A stretch of DNA of 64,000 bases from NCBI RefSeq assembly GCF_000264455.2, contig NC_017956.1, forward strand, positions 3,702,001-3,766,000. Reading direction: 5' to 3'. Positions 1 to 7,547 of this stretch are shown here, one piece after another (the first letter of the stretch is position 1; the number at the start of each line of letters is the position of its first letter). Both the position numbers and the translations under genes were made by a program. The notes under the pieces are model-generated. The model was given only the letters and a program-made list of their open reading frames with translations, was not told the DNA's origin and did no database searches. This DNA comes from Tistrella mobilis KA081020-065 (GTDB taxonomy: Bacteria > Pseudomonadota > Alphaproteobacteria > Tistrellales > Tistrellaceae).

Positions 1-190
1 AGCGGTCGAGGTCGCTATCGCCGCGGTCGCCCAGGACAAGGACGCGCTGATCGACGAAAGCGCTGATCTGCTTTTCCACCTGATGGTGCTCTGGGCCGAT
101 GCCGGCCTCGACCCGGCCGATGTGATGGCCACGCTCGGCCGCCGCGAGGGCCGTTCGGGCATCGACGAGAAGAAGAACCGCAAGAACTGA
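1..190 (+). CDS. hisE: Phosphoribosyl-ATP pyrophosphatase, C-terminal part
   Basis: The window opens inside this gene; the last 62 codons are readable in the frame starting at base 2 and end in TGA at 188-190. The product hydrolyses phosphoribosyl-ATP to phosphoribosyl-AMP, an early step of histidine synthesis in the cytoplasm. The segment [18 protein letters not shown] carries the acidic helix typical of the MazG-like HisE fold (E and D residues that bind magnesium), and the Lys-rich tail is common at HisE C-termini. A HIT protein gene follows 114 bp downstream, the usual hisE-hinT order in alphaproteobacteria. The N-terminal part lies outside the window. The call is firm for a fragment. Confidence 0.88.
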   Translation, partial: AVEVAIAAVAQDKDALIDESADLLFHLMVLWADAGLDPADVMATLGRREGRSGIDEKKNRKN

Positions 191-303
191 AGACGCCGGG
201 GCCAGGCCGGACACCCGGGCGTGGCGGCCGGGGTTGACGAACCGGGGCGGCACACCGGAACATGGCGGCCGACCTCAGACCGTCCATCCGGAGCCGCCCT
301 CCC

Positions 304-672
304 ATGGCCTATGATCCGAACAACATCTTCGCCCGCATACTGCGCGGCGAGCTGCCCTGCAAGACCGTCTACGAAGACGAGCATGTGCTCGCCTTCAGCG
401 ACATCCGGCCGCTTGCCGATGTCCATGTGCTGGTGATCCCGAAGGGCGCCTATGTCTCGCTCGACGATTTCACCGCCGGGGCAGGCCCCGAGGTGGTCGG
501 TCACTTCTTCAAGGTGGTGGGCGAAATCGCCCGCATCACCGGTGTCGCCGAAACCGGCTATCGGATCATCTCCAACATCGGCGCCCATGGCCATCAGGAG
601 GTGCCGCACCTCCATGTGCATGTGATCGGCGGCCGGCCGCTGGGCCGGATGCTGCCCGACGCCCGCGGCTGA
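304..672 (+). CDS. hinT: HIT family nucleotide hydrolase (HinT-like)
   Basis: A 122-residue histidine-triad protein, the usual size for HinT purine-nucleoside phosphoramidases. The signature HLHVHVIGG near residues 99-107 is the HxHxH active-site triad, and the N-terminal stretch NNIFARILRGELPC is family-typical. I chose the ATG at 304 (MAYDPNN) over an in-frame start at 262, because the 14 extra residues there are Arg/Pro-rich and do not resemble the family. Family members cleave AMP-lysine-like phosphoramidates in the cytoplasm; the physiological substrate here is unknown. It lies just downstream of hisE, which supports orthology with the conserved alphaproteobacterial hinT. Confidence 0.88.
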   Translation: MAYDPNNIFARILRGELPCKTVYEDEHVLAFSDIRPLADVHVLVIPKGAYVSLDDFTAGAGPEVVGHFFKVVGEIARITGVAETGYRIISNIGAHGHQEVPHLHVHVIGGRPLGRMLPDARG

Positions 673-741
673 CGGTGCGACCGGCCTGACGCAACGGCGG
701 ATACCCCTGGTGTCCGCCGTTTTCCGTTCGGCCGACCGGAG

Positions 742-2115
742 ATGATGGCAAAAGAGGGAATGACGGGGATGAGGATGGGATTGCAGACCATCCGGCACCG
801 GTTGGTCGCCATGGCGCCGGGATGGTGGCTGACGCTGGCAGCTCTCATCATCACCACCCTGCTCTGGGGGCTGGGGCGTGCGGCCATCTCCGATGCCGAT
901 CCTCTGCCTGCCGGCCCTCTTCCCGACTGGCGCCCGCCCAGCCTGCTGCTCTCGGCCTGGTCGATCACCCTGATGGCGGTGCTGCTGCTCTCCACTGCCC
1001 GGGCCCGCAGCATAGAACCGCTGTTCGGCGGGCTGGACCGCGCGGTCCGGCTGCACCGGCAGCTCGGCCCCATCGCCATCGGCCTGGTACTGGTGCATGT
1101 CGCCCTCTACATCCCATCCGAATTGCGGCCGGGTGGCTCGGTGGCGGGGCTGTTGATCCCCTTCTGGTCCGGCGGGGCCGCAGGCTTCAACGCCCTGATC
1201 CTCTGGGTGGTGATCCTCTGGACCGGGCTCGCCTATAGCGGCCGGCTGCGCTATGAACGCTGGCTGTCGCTGCATGGCCTGCTGGGGCCGATCTTCATCG
1301 CCACCGCCGCCCATGCCCTGGGCGCCGGCCCGACCATCCGGGCCTATGAACCGCTGCGCTTCTGGATGTGGGTGCTGGTGCTGACCGGCGCTGGGGCCTG
1401 GGTCTGGCGGGTGCTGCTCTACCGGCGGCTGGCGCCGCGCTACCCCTATCGGCTGCGGGCCTTGCGGCAGGTCTCCGACGACACGCTCGATCTGGTGCTG
1501 CGCCCGACCGCCCGGCGGATGATCTACGAACCGGGTACCTTCGTGTTCATCGCCCGGCCCGGCCTTGCGGAACTGCACCCGTTCTCCATCTCCTCCTCGC
1601 CGGCAGAGCGCGATCTCAGGGTCTCGATCCGCATGGCGGGTGATTTCACCCGCGGGCTGGTCACGCTCGCGCCCGAGGATCCGATCGATGTCTTCGGCCC
1701 CTTCGGCGGCTTCTCGCCCCATCGCCATGGCCGGCACCGGCGGATGATCTGGATCGGCGCCGGCATCGGCATCACGCCCTTTCTCGGCATGCTGCGCTTT
1801 GAAACCGTCAACGACGATTTCCGCCGGGTCTGGCTGTGGTATCTGGCCCGCGATGCCGCCCACGCCCCCTATGACGCTGAGATCCGCGAGACCGTGCCCA
1901 AGGCCGAGTCCTGGATCGACTACGAGCTGTGGACCACCGCCGATCGCGGCCGGCTGACCGCCGCCCGGGTGCTGGAAACCGTGCGGCCGCTCGACGACGG
2001 CATCGCCGTCATGCTCTGCGGCACGCCCGCTTTCGTTCGCGACATGACCCGCCAGTTCCTGGCCGAAGGCCTGGCCCCCGACCGGATCATCGCCGAGGAT
2101 TTCCGCTTCCGTTGA
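742..2115 (+). CDS. Ferric-reductase-like transmembrane flavoprotein
   Basis: Up to 457 residues. The N-terminal half has about six hydrophobic helices with several helix-embedded histidines (about H105, H119, H178, H191) that could ligate two b-type haems, as in ferric reductase/NADPH oxidase-like proteins. The C-terminal half is an FNR-type module: HPFSISS at about 279-285 fits the FAD-binding loop, GAGIGITPFLGM at about 339-350 the NAD(P)-binding loop, and a CGT motif lies near the end. It should pass electrons from NAD(P)H via FAD and haem across the inner membrane; the acceptor is unknown. The start is uncertain: the GGAG before 742 is only one base away, and Met codons at 760, 769 and 775 are alternatives. 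No partner gene is adjacent. Confidence 0.75.
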   Translation: MMAKEGMTGMRMGLQTIRHRLVAMAPGWWLTLAALIITTLLWGLGRAAISDADPLPAGPLPDWRPPSLLLSAWSITLMAVLLLSTARARSIEPLFGGLDRAVRLHRQLGPIAIGLVLVHVALYIPSELRPGGSVAGLLIPFWSGGAAGFNALILWVVILWTGLAYSGRLRYERWLSLHGLLGPIFIATAAHALGAGPTIRAYEPLRFWMWVLVLTGAGAWVWRVLLYRRLAPRYPYRLRALRQVSDDTLDLVLRPTARRMIYEPGTFVFIARPGLAELHPFSISSSPAERDLRVSIRMAGDFTRGLVTLAPEDPIDVFGPFGGFSPHRHGRHRRMIWIGAGIGITPFLGMLRFETVNDDFRRVWLWYLARDAAHAPYDAEIRETVPKAESWIDYELWTTADRGRLTAARVLETVRPLDDGIAVMLCGTPAFVRDMTRQFLAEGLAPDRIIAEDFRFR

Positions 2116-2188
2116 GCGGCCGGACGGGTCAGCATCCGGGGGTCGGGGCGCGTGCCCTGCCTGCCTGACCCAGCGGCATGGTGACCGG

Positions 2189-3103
2189 ATGCATGATACA
2201 GCCTTCATCGCCCTCGACTGGGGCACCAGCAGTTTCCGGCTCTGGCTGATCGGCCATGACGGCCGGGTGCTCGCCGAACGCCGCAGCGCCGAAGGCATGA
2301 CCACGGCCGCCGCGACCGGTTTCGAGGCGGTGCTTGAAGGCCACCTCGCCGATCTGGGCGTGCCCGCCACCGTGCCGGCACTCGCCTGCGGCATGGTCGG
2401 TGCCCGTCAGGGCTGGGTGGAGGCCGGCTATGTCGACACCCCGGCCCGGCTGACCGGGATCGCGGCCGGCGCAGTGCGCGTGCCCGGCATCGCCCGCGAC
2501 GTCCGCATCCTGCCCGGCATCGCCCGGCGCGACCCGGCCGCCCCCGACGTCATCCGCGGCGAGGAGACCCAGATCCTGGGCGCCCTTGCCGCCCACGGCC
2601 TTCAGGCGGCCACGCTCTGCATGCCCGGCACCCATTCGAAATGGGGCCGGGTCGCCGAGGGGTGCCTCAGCGCCTTCAGCACCTTCATGACCGGCGAGCT
2701 TTTTGCCGCCGTCACCGGCCACACCATCCTCGCCCATGCGGTGGCCGGCGCCCCCGACGACGAGGATATGGAGGCCTTCCGCCAGGCCGTCGCCGCGGCC
2801 CTCGCCGCACCGGCGCGGATCGCGAACCTGCTGTTCCAGGTTCGCGGCGGTCAGCTGCTGTTCGGCCGGGGGGCCGCCGCCGCGCGGGAGACCATCTCGG
2901 GCAGCCTGATCGGGCTGGAAATCGCCGGCGGCCACACCGCCGACGGCAGCGAGCTGGTGCTGATCGCCGCGGGCCGCCTCGCGCGGCTCTATGGCGTGGC
3001 ATTCGACGTGGCGGGCCTGCCCCATCGGGTGATCGATGCCGATGCCGCGGTGCTGGGCGGCCTCTCGCTTGCCGCCCGCAGCATCTGGCCATCCCGGACC
3101 TGA
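2189..3103 (+). CDS. dgoK: 2-dehydro-3-deoxygalactonokinase
   Basis: A 304-residue sugar-acid kinase of the DgoK family. The N-terminal phosphate-1 motif ALDWGTSSFRLWL is clear, as is the internal PGTHSKWG segment. It phosphorylates 2-dehydro-3-deoxy-D-galactonate in the De Ley-Doudoroff galactonate route. The next gene, 57 bp downstream, encodes the matching phospho-aldolase, so the two form a substrate-to-triose pair. No galactonate dehydratase, transporter or regulator lies beside them, so the upstream part of the pathway must be encoded elsewhere. The gap to dgoA is built from 15-bp repeats. Confidence 0.9.
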   Translation: MHDTAFIALDWGTSSFRLWLIGHDGRVLAERRSAEGMTTAAATGFEAVLEGHLADLGVPATVPALACGMVGARQGWVEAGYVDTPARLTGIAAGAVRVPGIARDVRILPGIARRDPAAPDVIRGEETQILGALAAHGLQAATLCMPGTHSKWGRVAEGCLSAFSTFMTGELFAAVTGHTILAHAVAGAPDDEDMEAFRQAVAAALAAPARIANLLFQVRGGQLLFGRGAAAARETISGSLIGLEIAGGHTADGSELVLIAAGRLARLYGVAFDVAGLPHRVIDADAAVLGGLSLAARSIWPSRT

Positions 3104-3134
3104 CTGCCACACACCTGACTGCCACATACCTGAC
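3098..3134. repeat. 15-bp tandem repeat at the dgoK stop codon
   Basis: The unit ACCTGACTGCCACAC appears twice with one mismatch, followed by a partial third copy (ACCTGAC). The first copy contains the dgoK stop codon TGA, so repeat gain or loss would alter only the dgoK-dgoA spacer. Two other 15-bp tandem repeats occur inside coding sequences of this window (4193-4237 and 32817-32861). Confidence 0.8.
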
Positions 3135-3160
3135 CGGGCCCACCGACGGAGACCTGCCTG

Positions 3161-3793
3161 ATGGATCGCATTCCCTTTCCGCCGATGGCGCGGCCGCTGA
3201 TCGCCATCCTGCGCGGCATCCAGCCCCACGAGACCGAAGCCGTGGTGTCGGAGCTGATCGAGGCCGGGCTGACCGCGATCGAGATCCCGCTGAACTCGCC
3301 CGACCCCTTCCGCTCGATCGGGATCGCGGCACGGCTGGCGCCCGAGCCGGTGATCGTCGGTGGCGGTACGGTGCTGACCCCGGCCGATGTCGCCCGCCTG
3401 CACCAGGCCGGCGGCCGGCTGCTGGTCACCCCCAATTGCGACCCGGTGGTGATCCGCACCGCCCATGGTCTGGGCATGGTCTCGATGCCGGGCGTGTTCA
3501 CCGCCACCGAGGCGCTCGCCGCCGCTGCCGCCGGCGCCACCGGCCTCAAATTCTTCCCGGCCAGCGTGCTCGGCCCCCAGGGCATCACCGCCATCCGCGC
3601 GGTCCTGCCGCCCGAGCTGGTGATCGCCGCGGTGGGCGGCGTGTCCGACCGCAATTTCGCCGACTATATCCGGGCCGGCATCACCGCCTTCGGTCTCGGC
3701 ACCAGCCTCTACAAACCGGGCATGAGTGCCGCCGATGTCCGCGCCCGGGCCGATGCCACCATCGCCGCCTATGATGCCGGCCTCGCGGCCTGA
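3161..3793 (+). CDS. dgoA: 2-dehydro-3-deoxy-6-phosphogalactonate aldolase
   Basis: A 210-residue class I aldolase of the KDPG/KDPGal family. The segment TAIEIPLNS carries the conserved catalytic Glu, and GLKFFPAS carries the Schiff-base Lys; GGTVLT and VGGV are the phosphate-binding loops. It splits 2-dehydro-3-deoxy-6-phosphogalactonate into pyruvate and glyceraldehyde 3-phosphate, completing the reaction begun by the preceding dgoK product. KDPG aldolase (Eda) is a close relative; the KDPGal assignment rests mainly on adjacency to dgoK and on the IPLNSP segment. Its stop abuts the stop of convergent mbnC with no spacer. Confidence 0.88.
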   Translation: MDRIPFPPMARPLIAILRGIQPHETEAVVSELIEAGLTAIEIPLNSPDPFRSIGIAARLAPEPVIVGGGTVLTPADVARLHQAGGRLLVTPNCDPVVIRTAHGLGMVSMPGVFTATEALAAAAAGATGLKFFPASVLGPQGITAIRAVLPPELVIAAVGGVSDRNFADYIRAGITAFGLGTSLYKPGMSAADVRARADATIAAYDAGLAA

Positions 3794-4414
3794 TCAGAGC
3801 GGCAGATCCCGCCAGCCGGGGAAATGATCCAGCGACCGGCTGGTGGTCGTGAACCAGCCGAAGGGGGTTGCCGGGTCGGGCAGGGGGTCTTCCAGCTCCA
3901 GGGTCTCGATCTCGCGCCCGCTTTCCAGATCGGCGGGCTTCCAGCCCACCACCAGCGGCAGGGCCCCGCGATCGGCGCTCCGGGTACCGATCACCAGCCC
4001 CACCGCCGGGCTCCGGTCGGTCACCGCCCAGCGTGCCGCCGCCGCCCCGATCAGGGTCAGGCGCAGGTCGTCGTCCACCCGGTCGCGAAACCCTGAGCCC
4101 TGCAGCCAGACATCCACCCAAAGATAATACGTCCAGTCGAAACTGAGCCCGCGCTCGGCCGCAAAGGCCATGAAGGGGCGGAAGATACTCATGCCGTCCG
4201 ATGGTTGGCCGTCCGACGGTTGACCATCCGACGGCCGGCCATCCTCGCCGTCCAGCCTCAACAGTCCCGGGCAGATGTCGAACAGGGTGTGCCAGTAGAT
4301 CCTGAGGCTGGTATCGACCCTCACCCAGGCCCGCGAGCCGACGCCCAGTTCGTCATGCCGGGCCGGAACGGTCAGATGGTCGAGCAGGTCGCTGTCGATC
4401 CGCCGCTCAGACAT
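3794..4414 (-). CDS. mbnC: Methanobactin biosynthesis protein MbnC
   Basis: A 206-residue protein directly downstream of mbnB, overlapping it by 8 bp, so the two are translationally coupled. In studied systems MbnB and MbnC form a complex that converts precursor Cys residues into oxazolone/thioamide pairs; MbnC supplies substrate-binding surface and has no recognised catalytic motif. The assignment rests mainly on position after mbnA-mbnB, length, and the family-like segments SLRIYWHTLFDICP and TTTSRSLDHFP. Residues 60-74 are an unusual (R/Q)PSDG triplet encoded by a 15-bp tandem repeat, probably a surface-loop expansion. Confidence 0.82.
   Translation of the reverse strand: MSERRIDSDLLDHLTVPARHDELGVGSRAWVRVDTSLRIYWHTLFDICPGLLRLDGEDGRPSDGQPSDGQPSDGMSIFRPFMAFAAERGLSFDWTYYLWVDVWLQGSGFRDRVDDDLRLTLIGAAAARWAVTDRSPAVGLVIGTRSADRGALPLVVGWKPADLESGREIETLELEDPLPDPATPFGWFTTTSRSLDHFPGWRDLPL
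4193..4237 (-). repeat. 15-bp x 3 tandem repeat inside mbnC
   Basis: Three consecutive 15-bp units (GCCGTCCGATGGTTG and two variants, + strand) encode three copies of a five-residue PSDG-containing unit in MbnC. The repeat stays in frame, so copy-number change would alter loop length without breaking the gene. Confidence 0.85.
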
Positions 4415-5291
4415 GGGCCGGCTCCCGACCCATCACCGCACGCAGCGTATCGATATCGGCGATGATCCGATCCTCATCCAGGTCGTCGTCGCGCTCATAG
4501 GTGATGGTCGCATCGGGGTCGGTCACCAGCGCACGGCAAAGGGCCAGGGCCGCGCGGGTATCGGCCGCCAGCGCCCGGTCATGGGTATCGAGCACGATCG
4601 GCGGCTGGCCGACCGAGTGGTCATAGCCGGCGACATGAAACTGCCGGGCGCTGCGGATCACCTCTGTCCAGGCCTCGAACGGCAGGCCGCAATTATGGGT
4701 CGCACAAACCGCGTTCGACACGTCGAACAGCACCGTGCAGCCGGTCCGTGCGGTCAGGCGCCGGAAGAAATCCGGCGCATCCCGCCCGCCATCCATGATC
4801 GAGGGATAGTTTTCGAAAGCGATGGTGCAGCCCAGCCGGTCCTGCCAGCGCGCCACCCGGTCCGCCACCCGCTCGAACTCGCCCGCATAGTCGATCTCGG
4901 CCAGATGCAGCAGATGCCGGCCCTGATGGGTGAAGCGGGCGATGTGGTCCGACACATAGATCGGCCGGGTTTCGCGGATGATCGCCGTCAGCCGCAGGGC
5001 CAGCTCGTCCAGCTCCGCCTCGGGCCGTTCCATGAATTTCGAAAACATGATGTGCAGCCCCACCGGGGCATCGAAGGCGGCCGCGATCTGCGCCGGCGGC
5101 ACCGCCAGGAAATTGTCGACCAGCAGTTCGACATAGTCGATCCGCCCGGCCGCAATCAGCCGCCGCACCATCGGTGCGGTTGCCCCCAGGGTGAAGTTGA
5201 AGCCGATCCGCAAGGCGGCACCTCCGTCGTCGGGCATATCGTCAGGAATGGTGTCGGGGATGGGGAGCGGCCGGACGGCCGCTCCCCACAT
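4407..5291 (-). CDS. mbnB: Methanobactin biosynthesis oxidase MbnB (DUF692, iron-dependent)
   Basis: A DUF692-family TIM-barrel protein of up to 294 residues. Family members hold two or three non-haem irons and, with MbnC, oxidise Cys residues of MbnA using oxygen to form oxazolone and thioamide groups. Conserved-looking segments include IGFNFTLG, YVSDHIARF, IAFENYPS and FHVAGYDHS, whose His, Asp and Glu residues fit metal ligation. The ATG at 5291 lies 13 bp after the mbnA stop and would add an 18-residue extension across a strong hairpin. The ATG at 5237, just before the conserved domain, is a serious alternative; neither has a good Shine-Dalgarno. Position after a methanobactin-like precursor separates it from generic DUF692 proteins. 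Confidence 0.88.
   Translation of the reverse strand: MWGAAVRPLPIPDTIPDDMPDDGGAALRIGFNFTLGATAPMVRRLIAAGRIDYVELLVDNFLAVPPAQIAAAFDAPVGLHIMFSKFMERPEAELDELALRLTAIIRETRPIYVSDHIARFTHQGRHLLHLAEIDYAGEFERVADRVARWQDRLGCTIAFENYPSIMDGGRDAPDFFRRLTARTGCTVLFDVSNAVCATHNCGLPFEAWTEVIRSARQFHVAGYDHSVGQPPIVLDTHDRALAADTRAALALCRALVTDPDATITYERDDDLDEDRIIADIDTLRAVMGREPAHV
5262..5287 (-). promoter_or_regulatory. Perfect hairpin between mbnA and mbnB
   Basis: Arms GGGGAGCGGCC and GGCCGCTCCCC form an 11-bp perfect stem around a 4-base loop. It lies just after the mbnA stop and overlaps the first codons of the longer mbnB reading. There is no following T-run, so it is not a classical terminator. It could stabilise the 3' end of an mbnA transcript or partly block readthrough, keeping peptide levels above enzyme levels. 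The structure is seen in the sequence; the function is inferred. Confidence 0.6.
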
Positions 5292-5303
5292 GCCCGCACC
5301 CGC

Positions 5304-5393
5304 TCAGCCGGCGACGGCGCAGATGGTGGCGCAGCGCGCACCGGCGCGGCCGGCGATCTGCAGGGCCTTGCGGGCGCTGATCTTGATCGACAT
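5304..5393 (-). CDS. mbnA: Methanobactin precursor peptide MbnA
   Basis: A 29-residue peptide beginning MSIKISARKALQIAGRAGA and ending in core RCATICAVAG, with exactly two Cys (21 and 25). Known MbnA leaders share the pattern M(T/S)(I/V)KIA..K...V.GRA.A, and cleavage after the GRAGA-like element would leave the 10-residue core. The two Cys, each followed by a small residue, fit conversion to two heterocycle/thioamide copper ligands. The R-C-A-T/S-x-C spacing resembles Methylocystis group II methanobactins. AAGGAG lies 8 bases before the ATG. Genes for the modifying pair mbnB and mbnC follow directly. Likely secreted as a copper-binding molecule after modification. Confidence 0.92.
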   Translation of the reverse strand: MSIKISARKALQIAGRAGARCATICAVAG

Positions 5394-5561
5394 GAGAGCG
5401 TCTCCTTTTGACAATAATCATGGGGTCCGAATGATGTATTCATCCGGTCTTCACATATGCATCACACCCGTATCGGGCTTACGATGCTTTCATGACTCTA
5501 TGTTTATCCTGATGTTGAGTCGACTCGTATTTTCATCATACCGCGAGTATTTAAATTTGAC
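5394..5561 (-). promoter_or_regulatory. AT-rich upstream region of mbnA
   Basis: A 168-bp gap between mbnH and mbnA, much more AT-rich than its surroundings, as expected of a promoter. GAGTC/GACTC (GANTC, the CcrM methylation site) begins at 5494, 5517, 5522 and 5559; the middle two form the perfect palindrome GAGTCGACTC. A second imperfect dyad GAAT-n5-ATTC lies at 5429-5441. A separate promoter here would let mbnABC be expressed independently of the receptor-mbnP-mbnH genes upstream. I could not place -35/-10 elements with confidence. Confidence 0.5.
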
Positions 5562-6680
5562 TCAATCCTGGGGCGCGGCATGCCGTGGGTCGGTCAGAAA
5601 CTGCGCATCGGTCAGGGTCTTCAGGAAGGCGACGATATCGGCGCGGTCGCGCGCATCCAGATCGATGCGCACGATCAGATCGCTCTTCCATGGATTGCGG
5701 CGGCCGTCGCCGGCATCCGGGCCGCCGGTGATCTGCCGGCCGCCGGCGGCGTAGATCTCCAGCACCTCTTCCAGCATCCCGACGCTGCCGTCATGCATAT
5801 AGGGGGCGGTCACCGCCACATTGCGCAGCGACGGCGCCCGGAAGGCGCCCATATCCCCGGCGCGGCCGGTCATCTCGATCAGCCCCCGATCCGTGGCCGG
5901 ATAGGCGCCGGTCCCGTCCAGGTCATAGAGCCCGGTGTTGTGGAAGGCGCGGTCGACCACGCGGCTGCGCGCGTGCACCACCTGATCGTTGAAGTTGAAG
6001 CTGCCATGGCAGTGATGGCATTCGGCCTTTTCGCCGAAAAACAGGTCATGGCCGCGCCGTTCGGCCTCGGTAAAACTCTCCTCGCCCGCCAGCCAGCGGT
6101 CGTAGCGCGACGAGAACGAGACCAGGCTGCGCTCGTAACTGGCAATCGCGCGGATGATCGAGGTCAGGCTCACCGGCGCGGCCATCTCGGGGAAAGCGGT
6201 CCGGAAGGCCGCGACCATTTCCGGATCGGACCGGAAGCGGTTCAGCACCGTCTCGCGATTGGCATCGGTCAGGCCCATCTCCACCGGATCGATGCCGAAC
6301 AGCGGCACGGCCATCTGCGCTTCCAGCGTCACCAGCGCCGGGTTGGCCCAGGTCAGGCTGGCATTCCAGGCGACATTGGCCAGCCCCTGGGCATTGCGCC
6401 GCACCACGTCGCCCGTGGCGCCCACCGGATGGGCGCGGCCATCGGCGAAGCCCAGCGCCTGGAGATGACAGTCCGAACAGGCGAGCGTGCCGTTGCCCGA
6501 CAGTCTGGGGTCGTGGAACAGCCGCCGGCCAAGCTCCACCTTGGCCGGGGTCATCGGATTGTCGGCCGGCACGCGCGGCGGCGGGACATGGGCCGGCAGA
6601 TCCCAGACCCAGCCCTCCGCACGGGCGCCGCCGGCAACCGCCAGCCAGACCATGGTCAGGGCCAGCAGCAGCCGGATCAT
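5562..6680 (-). CDS. mbnH: Di-haem MauG/cytochrome c peroxidase-like protein MbnH
   Basis: 372 residues with an N-terminal signal sequence (hydrophobic, ending near GGARAEG) and two c-type haem motifs, CSDCH at about 68-72 and CHHCH at about 221-225. It belongs to the bacterial di-haem peroxidase/MauG superfamily and acts in the periplasm. Characterised MbnH oxidises a Trp of its partner MbnP to kynurenine. The start at 6680 forms an ATGA overlap with the mbnP stop, showing tight coupling; a longer in-frame extension upstream lies within mbnP and was discarded. Partnership with mbnP next to mbnABC makes the MbnH assignment stronger than a generic peroxidase call. Confidence 0.9.
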   Translation of the reverse strand: MIRLLLALTMVWLAVAGGARAEGWVWDLPAHVPPPRVPADNPMTPAKVELGRRLFHDPRLSGNGTLACSDCHLQALGFADGRAHPVGATGDVVRRNAQGLANVAWNASLTWANPALVTLEAQMAVPLFGIDPVEMGLTDANRETVLNRFRSDPEMVAAFRTAFPEMAAPVSLTSIIRAIASYERSLVSFSSRYDRWLAGEESFTEAERRGHDLFFGEKAECHHCHGSFNFNDQVVHARSRVVDRAFHNTGLYDLDGTGAYPATDRGLIEMTGRAGDMGAFRAPSLRNVAVTAPYMHDGSVGMLEEVLEIYAAGGRQITGGPDAGDGRRNPWKSDLIVRIDLDARDRADIVAFLKTLTDAQFLTDPRHAAPQD

Positions 6681-7534
6681 TTCGCCACCACCCGAAAGGC
6701 GGTGGCGACGCCCCCTGCCAGCCCCAGCCGTTCGAAAACCGCCGCACAATCGGCATCGTCGGGCGCGCTCATGCAACCCACCGCCCCGCCCTGGTCGCGC
6801 GCAAGGTCGGTGGCGGCGAACAGCACCGCCAGATCCAGCACCACCTGCGCGCGGGCGGGATCGAACGCTGCGGTCACCACGCCCGGCCGGTTGGGCCGGT
6901 CGCAGCTGACGATCTCGCCGGTGACCGGATTGCCGGTGCAGCCGGTGGCGCCCAGATGCAGGAACCAGGTGCCGGCGCGGCCGCCATCCGGCCGTGCCAC
7001 CCCGCCCTCGGGCACAAGTTCCAGCTTCACGTATTTGCGCCCCGCCTGCCATCCCCAGCCCATCGCCGCCAGGTCCAGCGGCGGCGGCGCCAGATCGGTG
7101 GCGGTATGGTTCAGCCGCTGTGGCACGCCCAGGGTGAAGGCCAACCGCCAGGGGCCGGCCCCGGCCCCGTCATCCACCCGGCCCGTGACGCGGGTATTGG
7201 TCTCAGATGTGCCCTCGCGGCATGCGCCGGTGGCGTCTTCGGCATCGATCAGGGCGACGCCGTCATGCTGCCAGAGCGTTTCGTCCAGCATGACCGGCCA
7301 GGCTTTGCCGGCCGCATCGATCAGGGCCAGGTCGTGGACATAGAAGCGGCCATCGCGCAGGCCGGCTGCAACCGCAGGCAGCCCCAGCGCCGCGGCAGGG
7401 GCGGCGCAGCCGACCGCCACCGCCCCGGCAACGATGCCGAAGCCGATGGTGACGCTCCGCTCCGCCGCCAGGACAGGCCCGGCGGCAAGCAGAAGCAGAA
7501 GGGTGGCGAGGCGGGTAAGGCGGCAGATCATCAT
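6677..7534 (-). CDS. mbnP: Periplasmic copper-binding protein MbnP
   Basis: 285 residues with a signal sequence (RLATLLLLLAAGPVLAA) and six Cys in the mature part (about 43, 105, 199, 211, 254, 263), matching the four-Cys metallo-mystery-pair/MbnP family. Known MbnP binds copper with a kynurenine made by MbnH from Trp; the segment MGWGWQAGRKYVKLEL (Trp 160 and 162) is the likely modified site. It sits between the TonB receptor gene and mbnH and overlaps mbnH by 4 bp. Likely role: handling copper delivered by methanobactin in the periplasm. Confidence 0.88.
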   Translation of the reverse strand: MMICRLTRLATLLLLLAAGPVLAAERSVTIGFGIVAGAVAVGCAAPAAALGLPAVAAGLRDGRFYVHDLALIDAAGKAWPVMLDETLWQHDGVALIDAEDATGACREGTSETNTRVTGRVDDGAGAGPWRLAFTLGVPQRLNHTATDLAPPPLDLAAMGWGWQAGRKYVKLELVPEGGVARPDGGRAGTWFLHLGATGCTGNPVTGEIVSCDRPNRPGVVTAAFDPARAQVVLDLAVLFAATDLARDQGGAVGCMSAPDDADCAAVFERLGLAGGVATAFRVVAK

Positions 7535-7547
7535 CGGCCCCTCCGCC

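Noticed and set aside
6681-7052. A long N-terminal extension of MbnH in the same frame
   Set aside because: It lies wholly inside mbnP in another frame, and the start at 6680 gives a signal peptide and an ATGA overlap.
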